Source: Leeuwenhoekiella sp044542075 | GTDB taxonomy: Bacteria > Bacteroidota > Bacteroidia > Flavobacteriales > Flavobacteriaceae | Direction: 5' to 3' | DNA length: 64,000 nucleotides | Assembly (NCBI RefSeq): GCF_044542075.1 | Contig: NZ_JBITTU010000003.1 | Span: 1 to 64,000 of the forward strand | Shown here: in pieces, positions 25,738 through 34,651 of the stretch | How the letters are laid out: each line of letters starts with the position of its first letter | How positions within the stretch are numbered: the first letter of the stretch is position 1 | Notes under the pieces: model-generated | Database searches by the model: none | The model's input: the letters and a program-made list of their open reading frames with translations, nothing else | Told to the model about the DNA's origin: nothing | Program-made: the position numbers and the translations under genes

Positions 25738-26406
25738 TTAATTCTTCAGATTATCTAAGGTTTTTAGGCCTTGAGCATCTTTGATTTCCTGTTTTAAATG
25801 GTCTAGATAGATAATACCGTTTAAGTGATCTATCTCGTGCTGAAAAATAACAGCCGTAAAATCTTCTACCATTTCTACAATATGACTGGCATCTGGTTTG
25901 TCATATTCTACTAAAATGGCATATGCTCTACTTGAAAGCGTATCGCGTCTTCCGGGAATAGACAGGCAACCTTCTGGGCAGTCCTGTTTTTTCTTAGAAT
26001 ACTGTTTTATTACCGGGTTAATAATCACTTCAAAAGGAAAACCCTCTTTATCAAAACGCTGAACCCAGGCTATATTCTTTAAAATACCTACTTGTGGTGC
26101 CGCAATACCTGCTCCTAGCGATAAACTATCTCTCACTGTGGCATACATGCGGTCTATTAAGTTCTTAAGCTCAGGATCATTAGGATCAACAATTACATTT
26201 TTGCTGGGTGTTCTCAATAAGATTGAATCGCTCTCTTTTGTGATTTTAAATACGCGCATAGGTTTAGTACCTTCTGCTGCCATAATTAAAGATCTGTCAC
26301 TTTCTGTAAACTGAGAAGTTGTAGAAGTAGCCTCAATATCTTTTTTTACACTTGTGCAGCTTAAGCTACAAATAACTATAACTGCTGTAAATAGGAATCG
26401 TATCAT
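25738..26406 (-). CDS. Peptide deformylase-family protein with lipoprotein-type signal
   Basis: The 222-residue protein carries all three deformylase motifs: GAGIAAPQ (98-105), EGCLS (145-149) with the metal-ligand Cys147, and QHEIDHL (189-195) with His190, Glu191 and His194. Unlike ordinary deformylase it begins with a hydrophobic segment (MIRFLFTAVIVICSLSC) and a Cys at 17 placed like a lipidation site, though Ser at -3 is not an ideal lipobox. A linker of about 30 residues follows. An ATG three codons upstream (26415) is possible. Deformylase normally acts on nascent chains in the cytoplasm, so an exported copy is odd. It lies 94 bp after the DUF5689 lipoprotein gene. Its catalytic residues look intact; its true substrate is unknown. 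Confidence 0.88.
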   Translation of the reverse strand: MIRFLFTAVIVICSLSCTSVKKDIEATSTTSQFTESDRSLIMAAEGTKPMRVFKITKESDSILLRTPSKNVIVDPNDPELKNLIDRMYATVRDSLSLGAGIAAPQVGILKNIAWVQRFDKEGFPFEVIINPVIKQYSKKKQDCPEGCLSIPGRRDTLSSRAYAILVEYDKPDASHIVEMVEDFTAVIFQHEIDHLNGIIYLDHLKQEIKDAQGLKTLDNLKN

Positions 26407-26509
26407 TTCGAACATTTTTAAACCTCTAAAATAGGATATTTTGAAATGCTTTTTAGTTTTATATAGTGTTTAAAGTTTTGTGATTAGATCATAACAGAGT
26501 AATAAAAAA

Positions 26510-27916
26510 TTAATCTGATGTTATGGTTATATTATCAAGTTGATACGTACCGTCAAAAGCATCTTTTGTATTTCCTGTATATTTAAAGGATACATAACCA
26601 GTAGCGCCCTCTGTGCAGGATAGATTTACAATACCCGAACTGTACCAGTCTCCAAAAAAGTCCTGATCGCGTATAATAAATGCTTCGCCTAAAACTAACC
26701 AGTTTGCTTGCGTAATAGTTGCTTTGTCACCGTCCCAGTCTGAACTAAAAAGCACATCGAGCTCGCTACCATCTGCAAAGCTACTACTTGTTTCAAAGCG
26801 GATTTTTACATTAGACTTTGTTTCTAAATCTATTGCAGGAGTAATTAACCAACACACAGTAAGAGCATCACCAGATTGATAGGAGTCTATACGAGCAGAA
26901 ACTCCTTGAGAGGCATTTGTACCTGTCGCTGTATAAGCCTCCCAAACCTGATTGCCATATTCATTAAAATTTGTCCAGCCGTTACCTGCAATAGGTCTAT
27001 TGCGTGTTTGCTCACTAAAATTATCTTCAAATAAAATTTGAATTCCTTCAGCATTTGCCAGACCACATTTAAGTTCATCAGGATCACATCTATTTCCTTC
27101 ATCAAAAGAAATGTCTTCGGGTGTATTCAATCGTAAAATATAAAAGTCATCATAAAAATCCCTGCTTAAAACTCCCTGTATACTACCTCCTCCTACAGGA
27201 AGTTCAACAGCTTTAAAACCCGCAAAAGTACTAGTGCTTACTAAAGTTCTTCCACGTGCGTCACAGGTTTCTAAAATGCGAATACCATCAAACTCATCTG
27301 TAGCTTCGCCAGCAAAGGTCTTACGCGTAGCACCTAAAACTTCATTACGATTAAATTGCGAATTAGGTAGGCTTATCAATAAATTTTCGGTGTCGTCAGA
27401 GAAGTCTGCGATGGCAATAGGTAAGGGGACGAGTGTTGCTACTTCGGTGCTTCTGGTAATGTGATTTGCAATGAGTGAGATAGGAATTTCAGTTATAGAA
27501 TTGCCGTCTCTGATTCCTAACTGTACAATACCATTTTCTGTGGTTGCTGAAAGTCCGTTGAGATTTACATAGATCTTTCGGCCTAACTCATAGTAGGTAT
27601 ATAGAGCATTTTGATTAAGCTGAATGGTGATTCCACTTGTGGGATTTTCGGGTTTGTCCTGTACGATTATTTCTCTAAAAAAATTACCGGCAACATCACT
27701 ACTTATGACATAGCCTACAAAATAAGTGTCTGTATCTCTAAAGGTGACAATACCTTCTGCATTCTGCGCAAGTATATTTTTAACTGATGCTAAAGGTACT
27801 TCTGTACCCGTAAGTTCAGGTTCTATCGCAGATTCTTCGGGGGTATCAAATTCTGAATCTACGCAGGATACTAATATAAATAGAACGAAGACTTTAAAGT
27901 AGCTAAGATGTCTCAT
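26510..27916 (-). CDS. DUF5689 / choice-of-anchor J lipoprotein
   Basis: A 468-residue lipoprotein (signal ending LVSC, Cys18). Residues about 40-280 resemble DUF5689, an OB-like domain with FVGYVISSDVAGNFF, IIVQDK and IYVNLNGLS. Residues about 290-468 are a jelly-roll 'choice-of-anchor J' type domain with FEDNFSE, GWTNFNEYGNQVWEAY and a closing YQLDNITI. It follows the TonB receptor gene by 39 bp, so it probably forms an outer-membrane uptake or processing complex with it. The nearby nuclease-fold genes suggest nucleic acid or nucleotide substrates; this is inference. Confidence 0.83.
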   Translation of the reverse strand: MRHLSYFKVFVLFILVSCVDSEFDTPEESAIEPELTGTEVPLASVKNILAQNAEGIVTFRDTDTYFVGYVISSDVAGNFFREIIVQDKPENPTSGITIQLNQNALYTYYELGRKIYVNLNGLSATTENGIVQLGIRDGNSITEIPISLIANHITRSTEVATLVPLPIAIADFSDDTENLLISLPNSQFNRNEVLGATRKTFAGEATDEFDGIRILETCDARGRTLVSTSTFAGFKAVELPVGGGSIQGVLSRDFYDDFYILRLNTPEDISFDEGNRCDPDELKCGLANAEGIQILFEDNFSEQTRNRPIAGNGWTNFNEYGNQVWEAYTATGTNASQGVSARIDSYQSGDALTVCWLITPAIDLETKSNVKIRFETSSSFADGSELDVLFSSDWDGDKATITQANWLVLGEAFIIRDQDFFGDWYSSGIVNLSCTEGATGYVSFKYTGNTKDAFDGTYQLDNITITSD

Positions 27917-27932
27917 AAGGTTTATGTTTTTT

Positions 27933-27948
27933 CGCTTCCGCGGAAGCG
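27933..27948. repeat. 16-bp perfect GC-rich palindrome
   Basis: CGCTTCCGCGGAAGCG, self-complementary over all 16 bases, in the 39-bp gap between the TonB receptor and DUF5689 genes. It stands out in AT-rich DNA. It could form a hairpin in the mRNA that adjusts the ratio of the two gene products, or be one copy of a dispersed palindromic repeat. It occurs only once in this window. Confidence 0.6.
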
Positions 27949-27955
27949 CTAATTT

Positions 27956-30796
27956 TTAAAAGCGAACATAGAGATTTGCATAAATAGTTGCGCCATAACC
28001 TAGAAAATAGCGATTTCCAAAGAGGGGTTGCTCTCGTTCTTTTTCTTCACGTAAACCCCTGTAGTCAGCAATACGTGAATCTTCAAAGCCACCAGTCTTA
28101 TATTTAGTATTAAGCGCATTATTTATAGTGGCAAAAAAGCCAATAGAACGCCCATTTATTAGCCATGATTTACCACCTACAATGTTTAGCAAATAATAGG
28201 AGCCTATCTTTTCCTGAACGAGTAAATCTCTTGCAATTGCAGGGTCGAAGTTATTAAACGGGAGGCCATCACCATCTGTCGTAAATGCTCCAGACCTGCG
28301 TAGGTTACTCACATCTATATATGCATTTGAAAATCTGTTAATGCTTGCGCCAAGCCACCAGAAATCGGGATCTCTGTAGTCAAAACCAAGTTGTATGGCT
28401 TGCTCTGGGCCACCAGATACGTGGTAGTTTTTAAGTTTTACTTTGCCGTCGCCAAATGTAATTTTGTTATTTGCGAGAGTTGTTGTGTAATAAACATCTG
28501 GGTTGTTTGTAAATGTATTTTGAGATAGGGCAGCAGCTGTTTTAAAGGTTAGAGTGGGTAAAATTTTATATTCAATACCCAGTTCAAGACCTATATTTCT
28601 TCTCGAAATATTAGTAGTTACTTCCTGAACTAGCGCATTGCCTTGCTCAATTAGTGGGCTTTGTAATGACTGTGTATAGAAAAATGAAAGTTCACTTCCG
28701 TTAGCAAAATCAAGATAATAACCGGTGAGTTTTGCTTTTAGTAATGCACTGCGATAGACATAACTTGCATCAAGGTTGAGAAGTTTTTCTGCGGAAGCAT
28801 CTTCTATTACAGCATTGTTTTGTCGTGAATTTGTAAAAACCGTGTTAGATGGAAGTTCAAGTGTTTGTAAACCTGCATTGAAAAGCGCAAAATGCTTTCC
28901 TGAAAATTTATAGGTGAATCCACCTTTTAAGCCATAGGTTGTAAAGTTAACCTCCGGACTTTTGCCTAAAGATGCCTCGCCGGAATAATAGCCATTTTCA
29001 TACAACCCATTACGTTGATAGTTTACCGTGCCTGCCTGTAATGCAGTATAAAAATCAATGTGCTTAAAAGTGGCCTGTAGTTGCGCAAATCCAGATGCTT
29101 TAAATGCAGAAATATCAAAATTGTATTTGTAGCGATCTCCTTCACGTACAATTCGATTTCTATTATTTAAGTCGGTTTGGGCGAGATCCCCTCCGGTAGA
29201 TGCATCATCTTCGGCAAAATTATCAATATCAAGCCAGGTGTTTCCACCTAATAAATCTTCAAGTTGTGCATAATTTGAACTGTTGAGACTAGATAGGTTA
29301 GCTCCTGCCGTAAGTTTATAATGTTCAGAGAAATCACTGTTTAAAATACTTGATGCCTGAAAGAAGGTGTCACTATTTACATCATTTTGAACAGCATAGA
29401 TGCTATTTAGGCCAGCATTTGTAGCAATCGTATTTGCAGCATACAATTGAGACCAGTCTAGCTGGCCATCGTTTGTAAATGCTTCTTGAGCGAGATAGGC
29501 ATTTTGATAATTTGCAGCCGTGGGATTGGGAAATCTAAGAAAGTAGCTGGGTAAATTTTGATAGTAATTGGGTGCAGGGTTGCGGGCACCGCCTATAAAA
29601 CTTTCTTGGCCGTCTGAGTTCTTGATGAGCGTACTTCCCGTATAGTCAATTCGTGAATTTTTAGTTGTTCCCCGTTGATAAGCGAGATTTGTGCTTAATG
29701 TAGTTTTATCGCTTAGAGACCAATCATGACTTAAAATAAAGATAGGTTCTTCAATCTCGCGCAAGCGGGAATTTCTGATTTTTCCATTTTGAAATCCCCA
29801 GTTAGGGTTGTAGGTATTGCCTTTTAAATCTAAAACTTCTTGCGTAATGGCAGTGCTTCTGCCTCTGCGATTAGGCGTATAAAAGGCAACCAGATTTATT
29901 CGGTGGTTTTCAGTTAATTTCTTTTCTATACTTAAAAAAAGAGAGTTGGCATCATACGATGTTCCTTCGATAGCTCCTTCAGCACCAAATCTTCTGGAGC
30001 CTAAAATGGTAAATGCCCAACCTTTTGTATTTAATCCGCTGCTGTAGCTTGCCATAACTCTGCCGGTATAGGTTCGGTTTGCATAGGCATAAGAGATACG
30101 CCCACCTCTTCTATACTGGGATGCGTGCATATTAAAATGTAGCACTCCCGCAGGAGCGCCAAAACTATAGGCGCTGGGTTGAATACCTAAACTAAATTCT
30201 CTGTTGCGCATCACATCATTAAGACCACCCCAATTACCCCATTGTGGTCTACCTGTGTTTATCTTATTTAGCTCTATCCCATTAATAAGTACTTTACTGT
30301 ACTTGCTATCAAGACCGCGCGGTCGAAAAAAAGTAGCGCTAAAATCATAAGCAGCAGCGTTACTAAATGCATCATTTGTAGCGCCTAAAAGCCCTGAGAT
30401 TATGTTATCTTGTTGCTGGTCATCGCTATTAAGTTCTGTTTCTGTAAGACTTATACGATCTAATTCTTCATTAAGTTCTTTAAGATCTATTTCTAGAGGA
30501 ATATAATAGAGATTGAGTTCTTTACCGCCCTCGAGCGTTATGGGTAGTATTAGTGTTGTATATCCGGCTTTAGTTAGAACTAACTTCTGGTCGCCACTAA
30601 GAGTTACTCCTTCTAATGTAAATGCCCCTTCGCCATTTGTCTTTGTACTGAAGTTAGAATTTTTCAAACTCACGAGAACTTCTGGGATACCCGCAGCTGT
30701 AGTTGCGTCTCTAACGTTTCCGTATATGGTATATTCTTGTGAAGACAGGTTTTGTCCGTAAATAGCTAGCAAATAGAAAATTATGAGTTTTTGCAA
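27956..30796 (-). CDS. TonB-dependent outer-membrane receptor
   Basis: A 946-residue receptor. It has a signal peptide (about 1-19), a carboxypeptidase regulatory-like domain (about 20-105, with YGNVRDATTAAGIPEV), a plug domain (about 130-240, FFRPRGLDSKYSKVLING) and a 22-strand-type barrel ending in YANLYVRF. The start is unusual. The frame is closed by a TAA two codons upstream, and the only suitable start is TTG at 30796, which gives a proper signal peptide. The DUF5689 lipoprotein gene follows 39 bp downstream, and a divergent secreted EEP nuclease lies 86 bp away, so the receptor probably imports products of that enzyme. Confidence 0.92.
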   Translation of the reverse strand: MQKLIIFYLLAIYGQNLSSQEYTIYGNVRDATTAAGIPEVLVSLKNSNFSTKTNGEGAFTLEGVTLSGDQKLVLTKAGYTTLILPITLEGGKELNLYYIPLEIDLKELNEELDRISLTETELNSDDQQQDNIISGLLGATNDAFSNAAAYDFSATFFRPRGLDSKYSKVLINGIELNKINTGRPQWGNWGGLNDVMRNREFSLGIQPSAYSFGAPAGVLHFNMHASQYRRGGRISYAYANRTYTGRVMASYSSGLNTKGWAFTILGSRRFGAEGAIEGTSYDANSLFLSIEKKLTENHRINLVAFYTPNRRGRSTAITQEVLDLKGNTYNPNWGFQNGKIRNSRLREIEEPIFILSHDWSLSDKTTLSTNLAYQRGTTKNSRIDYTGSTLIKNSDGQESFIGGARNPAPNYYQNLPSYFLRFPNPTAANYQNAYLAQEAFTNDGQLDWSQLYAANTIATNAGLNSIYAVQNDVNSDTFFQASSILNSDFSEHYKLTAGANLSSLNSSNYAQLEDLLGGNTWLDIDNFAEDDASTGGDLAQTDLNNRNRIVREGDRYKYNFDISAFKASGFAQLQATFKHIDFYTALQAGTVNYQRNGLYENGYYSGEASLGKSPEVNFTTYGLKGGFTYKFSGKHFALFNAGLQTLELPSNTVFTNSRQNNAVIEDASAEKLLNLDASYVYRSALLKAKLTGYYLDFANGSELSFFYTQSLQSPLIEQGNALVQEVTTNISRRNIGLELGIEYKILPTLTFKTAAALSQNTFTNNPDVYYTTTLANNKITFGDGKVKLKNYHVSGGPEQAIQLGFDYRDPDFWWLGASINRFSNAYIDVSNLRRSGAFTTDGDGLPFNNFDPAIARDLLVQEKIGSYYLLNIVGGKSWLINGRSIGFFATINNALNTKYKTGGFEDSRIADYRGLREEKEREQPLFGNRYFLGYGATIYANLYVRF

Positions 30797-30882
30797 TTTT
30801 TATGAAAGCACGTTTTTATATTGTACCTATAGTTCTAATATATTAATTAATTATATCTTAAACCATTGATAATAGACGTGTT

Positions 30883-31944
30883 ATGCTAAAAATTCGATTA
30901 AAAGCAATAATAGTGGTGGTCTATCTTTATTCGGCCTCAATTTATGCTCAAACAGAACGTGATTTTCAACTGGTAACCCTTGCATTTTATAATCTTGAAA
31001 ATTTATTTGATACCGAAAACGACCCTATTACATTTGATGATGATCGTACTCCTGAGGGTAAAGATCGCTGGACATTAGCTATTTATCGTGATAAATTAGC
31101 TAAAATGGCTGAAGTTATTATACAAATAGGGCCAGACAATTCTAAAATGCCTCCTGTACTATTAGGAGTTTCAGAAATAGAAAACCGAAAAGTTTTAGAA
31201 GATTTAGTAAGCCAGTCGTCGCTTCTACCTTGGGATTATGGCATCGTACATTATGATTCGCCAGATCGTAGGGGTATAGATACAGGACTCTTGTATCAAA
31301 AAAAATATTTTCAGCTTATAAGCAGCAGTGCGCACGAACTCTTGCTTTATGATCCTGAGAATAATAATAAACGTATTTATACCCGAGATCAATTACTGGT
31401 AACTGGTTTACTCGCTGGTGAAAAAGTTCACATTATTGTAAATCATTGGCCGTCTCGAAGCGGAGGAGAAGCCCGGTCACAACCCAGACGAGAAGCAGCA
31501 GCTTTTTTAAATAAAAAGATTATAGATTCTATACACGCTAAAGAACCCTATGCAAAAATTATTACTATGGGTGACCTTAATGACGATCCTAAAAATAATA
31601 GTGTAAAATCTATTTTAGGAGCTAAAGGGAAGTTTAGAAAATTAGCAATTAATGAACTTTATAACCCGATGGAATCTTTTGCTAAAAAAGGATTGGGGAC
31701 ATTGGCATACAGGGATGGGTGGAATCTTTTTGATCAAATTATAATTTCAGCCGCATTACTTTCTAAAGATTATAAAACCTTTCAGTTTTACAAAGCGGGT
31801 ATATTTAATAAGCGTTTTTTACAAACTCCTTCAGGTCCTTACAAAGGCTATCCTTTTAGAAGTTTTGCAAACGGAAGTTACACCGGTGGTTATAGTGATC
31901 ACTTTCCGGTATATGTAAGCTTAATACGAGAATATGCTAACTAA
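30883..31944 (+). CDS. Secreted endonuclease/exonuclease/phosphatase family protein
   Basis: A 353-residue EEP-superfamily enzyme with a Sec signal peptide ending SIYAQ. The motifs are FYNLENLFDTEND, GVSEIENRK (metal-binding Glu), RRGIDTGLLY, NHWPSR, MGDLNDDP, and YSDHFPVYV with the catalytic His. It is a paralogue of the cytoplasmic protein at 24482-25432; both flank the TonB/DUF5689/deformylase group. Likely an extracellular or periplasmic nuclease or phosphodiesterase. It converges on and overlaps the BrkB-family gene by 4 bp. Confidence 0.9.
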   Translation: MLKIRLKAIIVVVYLYSASIYAQTERDFQLVTLAFYNLENLFDTENDPITFDDDRTPEGKDRWTLAIYRDKLAKMAEVIIQIGPDNSKMPPVLLGVSEIENRKVLEDLVSQSSLLPWDYGIVHYDSPDRRGIDTGLLYQKKYFQLISSSAHELLLYDPENNNKRIYTRDQLLVTGLLAGEKVHIIVNHWPSRSGGEARSQPRREAAAFLNKKIIDSIHAKEPYAKIITMGDLNDDPKNNSVKSILGAKGKFRKLAINELYNPMESFAKKGLGTLAYRDGWNLFDQIIISAALLSKDYKTFQFYKAGIFNKRFLQTPSGPYKGYPFRSFANGSYTGGYSDHFPVYVSLIREYAN

Positions 31945-32957
31945 GAATTGGTTTTTTTCTCTTGTGGTTCTTCAGGATTATTAATGAGCCTTATAGCATC
32001 TTTCTTATCTTGATCTAATCGCTTTTTTTTTTCGTCTAGAGCAGCTACTTCATCATCGTGTGCAAGTTTAGCATGTTTATTAGGTACTATTTTGTGGCGT
32101 TTAATTAAGGCGTATTGAACCGTGATTTGTGCTCCGAAAAATAAAATTAAACACGTATAATTTACCCACAGTAGTATCAATACAATAGAAGCTGCCCCAC
32201 CATAAACTGAAGCAGGATTGCTACTTGTAAAATAATATCCTAATAAACTTTCTCCTATTAAAAACAATATTGCGGTAATTCCTGCTCCTAACAATGTGGT
32301 TTTATAAGTCATTATCACATCGGGCAGAATCTTGAACATTGCTGCAAATAACCCAGTTATAAATATAAATGAGATTAGAAGTCTCAAAATCTCTGCAAAT
32401 ACAACAGTGATTTCTGGTGCATATTGACCAAGATAGTCTGTGAACAGGTTAAGACCAAGAGTTACCACAAAAGCGACCAGAAGCATAAAGCCAAGAACCA
32501 GCACCATTCCAAAAGCAATCGCCCGGTTAATAAGCATACGTTTAAAATTCTGTTTTTTCTCAGTAACATTCCAGATCATATTCATCGTGATTTTCATCTG
32601 GAAAAATACTCCAGTAGCACCATAAATAAGTGCTGCGATGCTAATGATTAGGGTGATCCAATTGTCATTTTCTAAGGTGACATTACCTATCATATCTTCA
32701 ATTGCAATAGCAACATCTTTAGATATAAAACGAGCAATCTCTGTGTGTATACGTCCCTGTACTGCTTCTGCTCCCACAAAATAACTTGCGATAGAGGTAA
32801 TAATCATTAGTAATGATGGTAGAGAAAAAAGTGTATAGTAAGCAATAATAGCACTTCGAGCAAAAGGATCTGTACGATCCCACGCTACATAGGTTTTCTT
32901 TAAAAAAGCAAAAAGAAATAACCCTTTTTTTACGATAGGATTTTTAGAATGATTCAT
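31941..32957 (-). CDS. YihY/BrkB family membrane protein
   Basis: A 338-residue inner-membrane protein with about six membrane segments between residues 30 and 290, and a charged C-terminal tail (KKKRLDQDKKDA). ARSAIIAYYTLFSLPSLL and VYGGAASIVLILLWVNYTCLILFFGAQ are typical of the YihY/BrkB (formerly RNase BN) family. The family's role is uncertain; transport or envelope function is suspected. Its start overlaps the upstream lipoprotein gene by 14 bp, so the two are co-translated. Confidence 0.9.
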   Translation of the reverse strand: MNHSKNPIVKKGLFLFAFLKKTYVAWDRTDPFARSAIIAYYTLFSLPSLLMIITSIASYFVGAEAVQGRIHTEIARFISKDVAIAIEDMIGNVTLENDNWITLIISIAALIYGATGVFFQMKITMNMIWNVTEKKQNFKRMLINRAIAFGMVLVLGFMLLVAFVVTLGLNLFTDYLGQYAPEITVVFAEILRLLISFIFITGLFAAMFKILPDVIMTYKTTLLGAGITAILFLIGESLLGYYFTSSNPASVYGGAASIVLILLWVNYTCLILFFGAQITVQYALIKRHKIVPNKHAKLAHDDEVAALDEKKKRLDQDKKDAIRLINNPEEPQEKKTNS

Positions 32958-33399
32958 CTTTTAAAAAAGGTTTGATTATGTAATTAAGATCCTGTAACGC
33001 AGTTTTACTCAACTCTATAGTTTCATCAAATTCTGTGTTTTTACGTGTAAGCTGTGGGATCACAAAATCTGTATTTGCAGCGGGTAAAGCTTCCTGCGAA
33101 ATTTCAAATTGCTTTTTGCAGGTAGCTGCTATTTTTGAATAATCATTTAGCGAGATATTTAATTCAAGATGATAGCCCTGATCTTTAATGCCATCTGTTG
33201 TATTTTCTGCTGAAGCGGGGTCATAAATCAACTTGTTTGGAGAAATGCGGTATGTATTGCCATCACTATCTAAATAGGTGTATACCGGTAAATTGGCATC
33301 AACATCCTGAGTTAGGTTTGTTAATCCTGGTGTAGCGCCACAGCTAATTAAAAGCATAGCGCTTAATATAAATACAGAAAACAAGCTGATTCTTTGCAT
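32944..33399 (-). CDS. Hypothetical lipoprotein
   Basis: A 151-residue protein with a clear lipoprotein signal (AMLLISC, Cys20). The mature part contains VYTYLDSDGNTYRISPNKLIYDP and a long helical C-terminus (about 110-150). I do not recognise the family. It overlaps the BrkB-family gene by 14 bp, which suggests a joint envelope function. No catalytic motif is visible. Confidence 0.75.
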   Translation of the reverse strand: MQRISLFSVFILSAMLLISCGATPGLTNLTQDVDANLPVYTYLDSDGNTYRISPNKLIYDPASAENTTDGIKDQGYHLELNISLNDYSKIAATCKKQFEISQEALPAANTDFVIPQLTRKNTEFDETIELSKTALQDLNYIIKPFLKDESF

Positions 33400-33503
33400 A
33401 TTCGGATCCTTTTTTAAAAATTCAAATTACGAAAGCTAGAATTTTTGTTATTTCTGTTTAGGCTTAGTTTAACGTTTTACTAATCAACTTTCAGAAATAG
33501 TTG

Positions 33504-33511
33504 TAGTTTTG
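33504..33511 (+). promoter_or_regulatory. Putative -7 promoter element of the HupE/UreJ gene
   Basis: TAGTTTTG matches TAnnTTTG, 28 bp upstream of the ATG at 33540. No good -33 TTG is seen. Confidence 0.4.
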
Positions 33512-33539
33512 AGTAAATACAAAATTATCCTCTTCCCTT

Positions 33540-34124
33540 ATGTCAGATTTTTGGTTTTATTTTAAAATAGGTCTTGAACATGTACTCGACTATAAAGCTT
33601 ATGACCACGTATTATTTCTAATTGTTCTTACCGTACCTTACGTCTTTAGTGACTGGCGTCGTGTTTTGCTACTCGTTACCTTATTTACTTTAGGCCATAC
33701 GATCTCATTATTATTAGCTGTTTATGGTGTTGTTAAAGTAGATCGTGGTTTTATTGAGTTTTTAATACCAGTAACCATTTTTATAACTGCTTTGTACAAT
33801 GTATTCACAGCAGGTAAAGGTGCTAAAAAAGATAAATTGGGAGTTTTATTAATCACAGCATTATTTTTTGGTCTTATACACGGTCTGGGTTTTTCTTCGT
33901 TTTTCAAATCATTAACTGCACATTTATCAAATAGGTTATTGCCGCTGGCAGAATTTGCTTTGGGTATAGAAAGCGCTCAGATTATTATTGTATTAATCGT
34001 TCTTATTATCGGGTTTATTTGTCAAACTATTTTTAGATTTTCACGCAGAGATTGGATGATGTTTATTTCTGCGGTAGTAATGGGTATGGTAATCCCGATG
34101 CTGATTGCGAATTATCCGTGGTAA
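33540..34124 (+). CDS. HupE/UreJ family membrane protein
   Basis: A 194-residue inner-membrane protein with about six membrane segments. It has the family's early FYFKIGLEHVLDYKAYDH, the GHTISLLLA stretch and GLIHGLGFSSFF, with histidines in the membrane. HupE/UreJ proteins are linked to nickel or cobalt uptake in hydrogenase and urease clusters, but no such enzymes are nearby here. In flavobacteria this stand-alone form is common and its substrate is not settled. The neighbouring dCMP deaminase gene starts 86 bp downstream. Confidence 0.87.
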   Translation: MSDFWFYFKIGLEHVLDYKAYDHVLFLIVLTVPYVFSDWRRVLLLVTLFTLGHTISLLLAVYGVVKVDRGFIEFLIPVTIFITALYNVFTAGKGAKKDKLGVLLITALFFGLIHGLGFSSFFKSLTAHLSNRLLPLAEFALGIESAQIIIVLIVLIIGFICQTIFRFSRRDWMMFISAVVMGMVIPMLIANYPW

Positions 34125-34210
34125 AGTGTTTTTTTACAGATTATAAGCGGTGTAAGTTTTTTATCTTCGCTCACCATTAACTGCCTTTTAAATGCTTAGT
34201 AAGCTTACAT

Positions 34211-34651
34211 ATGTCTTCAATTTCCTCAGATAAACAACTTACTTATGATATCGCATATTTGCGTATGGCTCGTGAATGGGCAAAACTTTCTTACTGTAAA
34301 AGGAAACAAGTAGGTGCACTTATCGTTAAGGATAAGATGATAATATCTGACGGTTATAACGGGACACCTACCGGTTTTGAAAACATATGCGAAGACGATG
34401 AGGGGTATACAAAATGGTATGTACTTCACGCAGAGGCAAACGCAATTTTAAAAGTTGCATCTTCTACGCAGGCGTGTGCAGGCGCGACCTTATATATCAC
34501 ACTCTCTCCGTGTACAGAATGTAGTAAGTTAATACATCAAGCTGGCATAACACGTGTGGTCTACCACAGCGGATATAAAGATCCCAGCGGACTTGATTTT
34601 TTAGTGCGGGCAGGTGTAGAGGTAGAATGTATAGAAAATATTGAAGAATAA
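34211..34651 (+). CDS. Deoxycytidylate (dCMP) deaminase
   Basis: A 146-residue zinc-dependent deaminase that converts dCMP to dUMP for dTTP synthesis. The zinc site is His73-x-Glu75 (LHAEANAIL) with Cys101-x2-Cys104 (SPCTECSK), and YNGTPTGFENICE is the family's substrate loop. Length is normal and it resembles ComEB-type enzymes. The stop codon overlaps the start of the S41 protease gene (TAATG), indicating a shared transcript. TATCTTCG at 34162-34169 is a possible variant -7 element. Confidence 0.93.
   Translation: MSSISSDKQLTYDIAYLRMAREWAKLSYCKRKQVGALIVKDKMIISDGYNGTPTGFENICEDDEGYTKWYVLHAEANAILKVASSTQACAGATLYITLSPCTECSKLIHQAGITRVVYHSGYKDPSGLDFLVRAGVEVECIENIEE

Noticed and set aside
33540..34124. 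Nickel transport for hydrogenase or urease
   Set aside because: No hydrogenase, urease or nickel-insertion gene is nearby; only the HupE/UreJ family name is supported.
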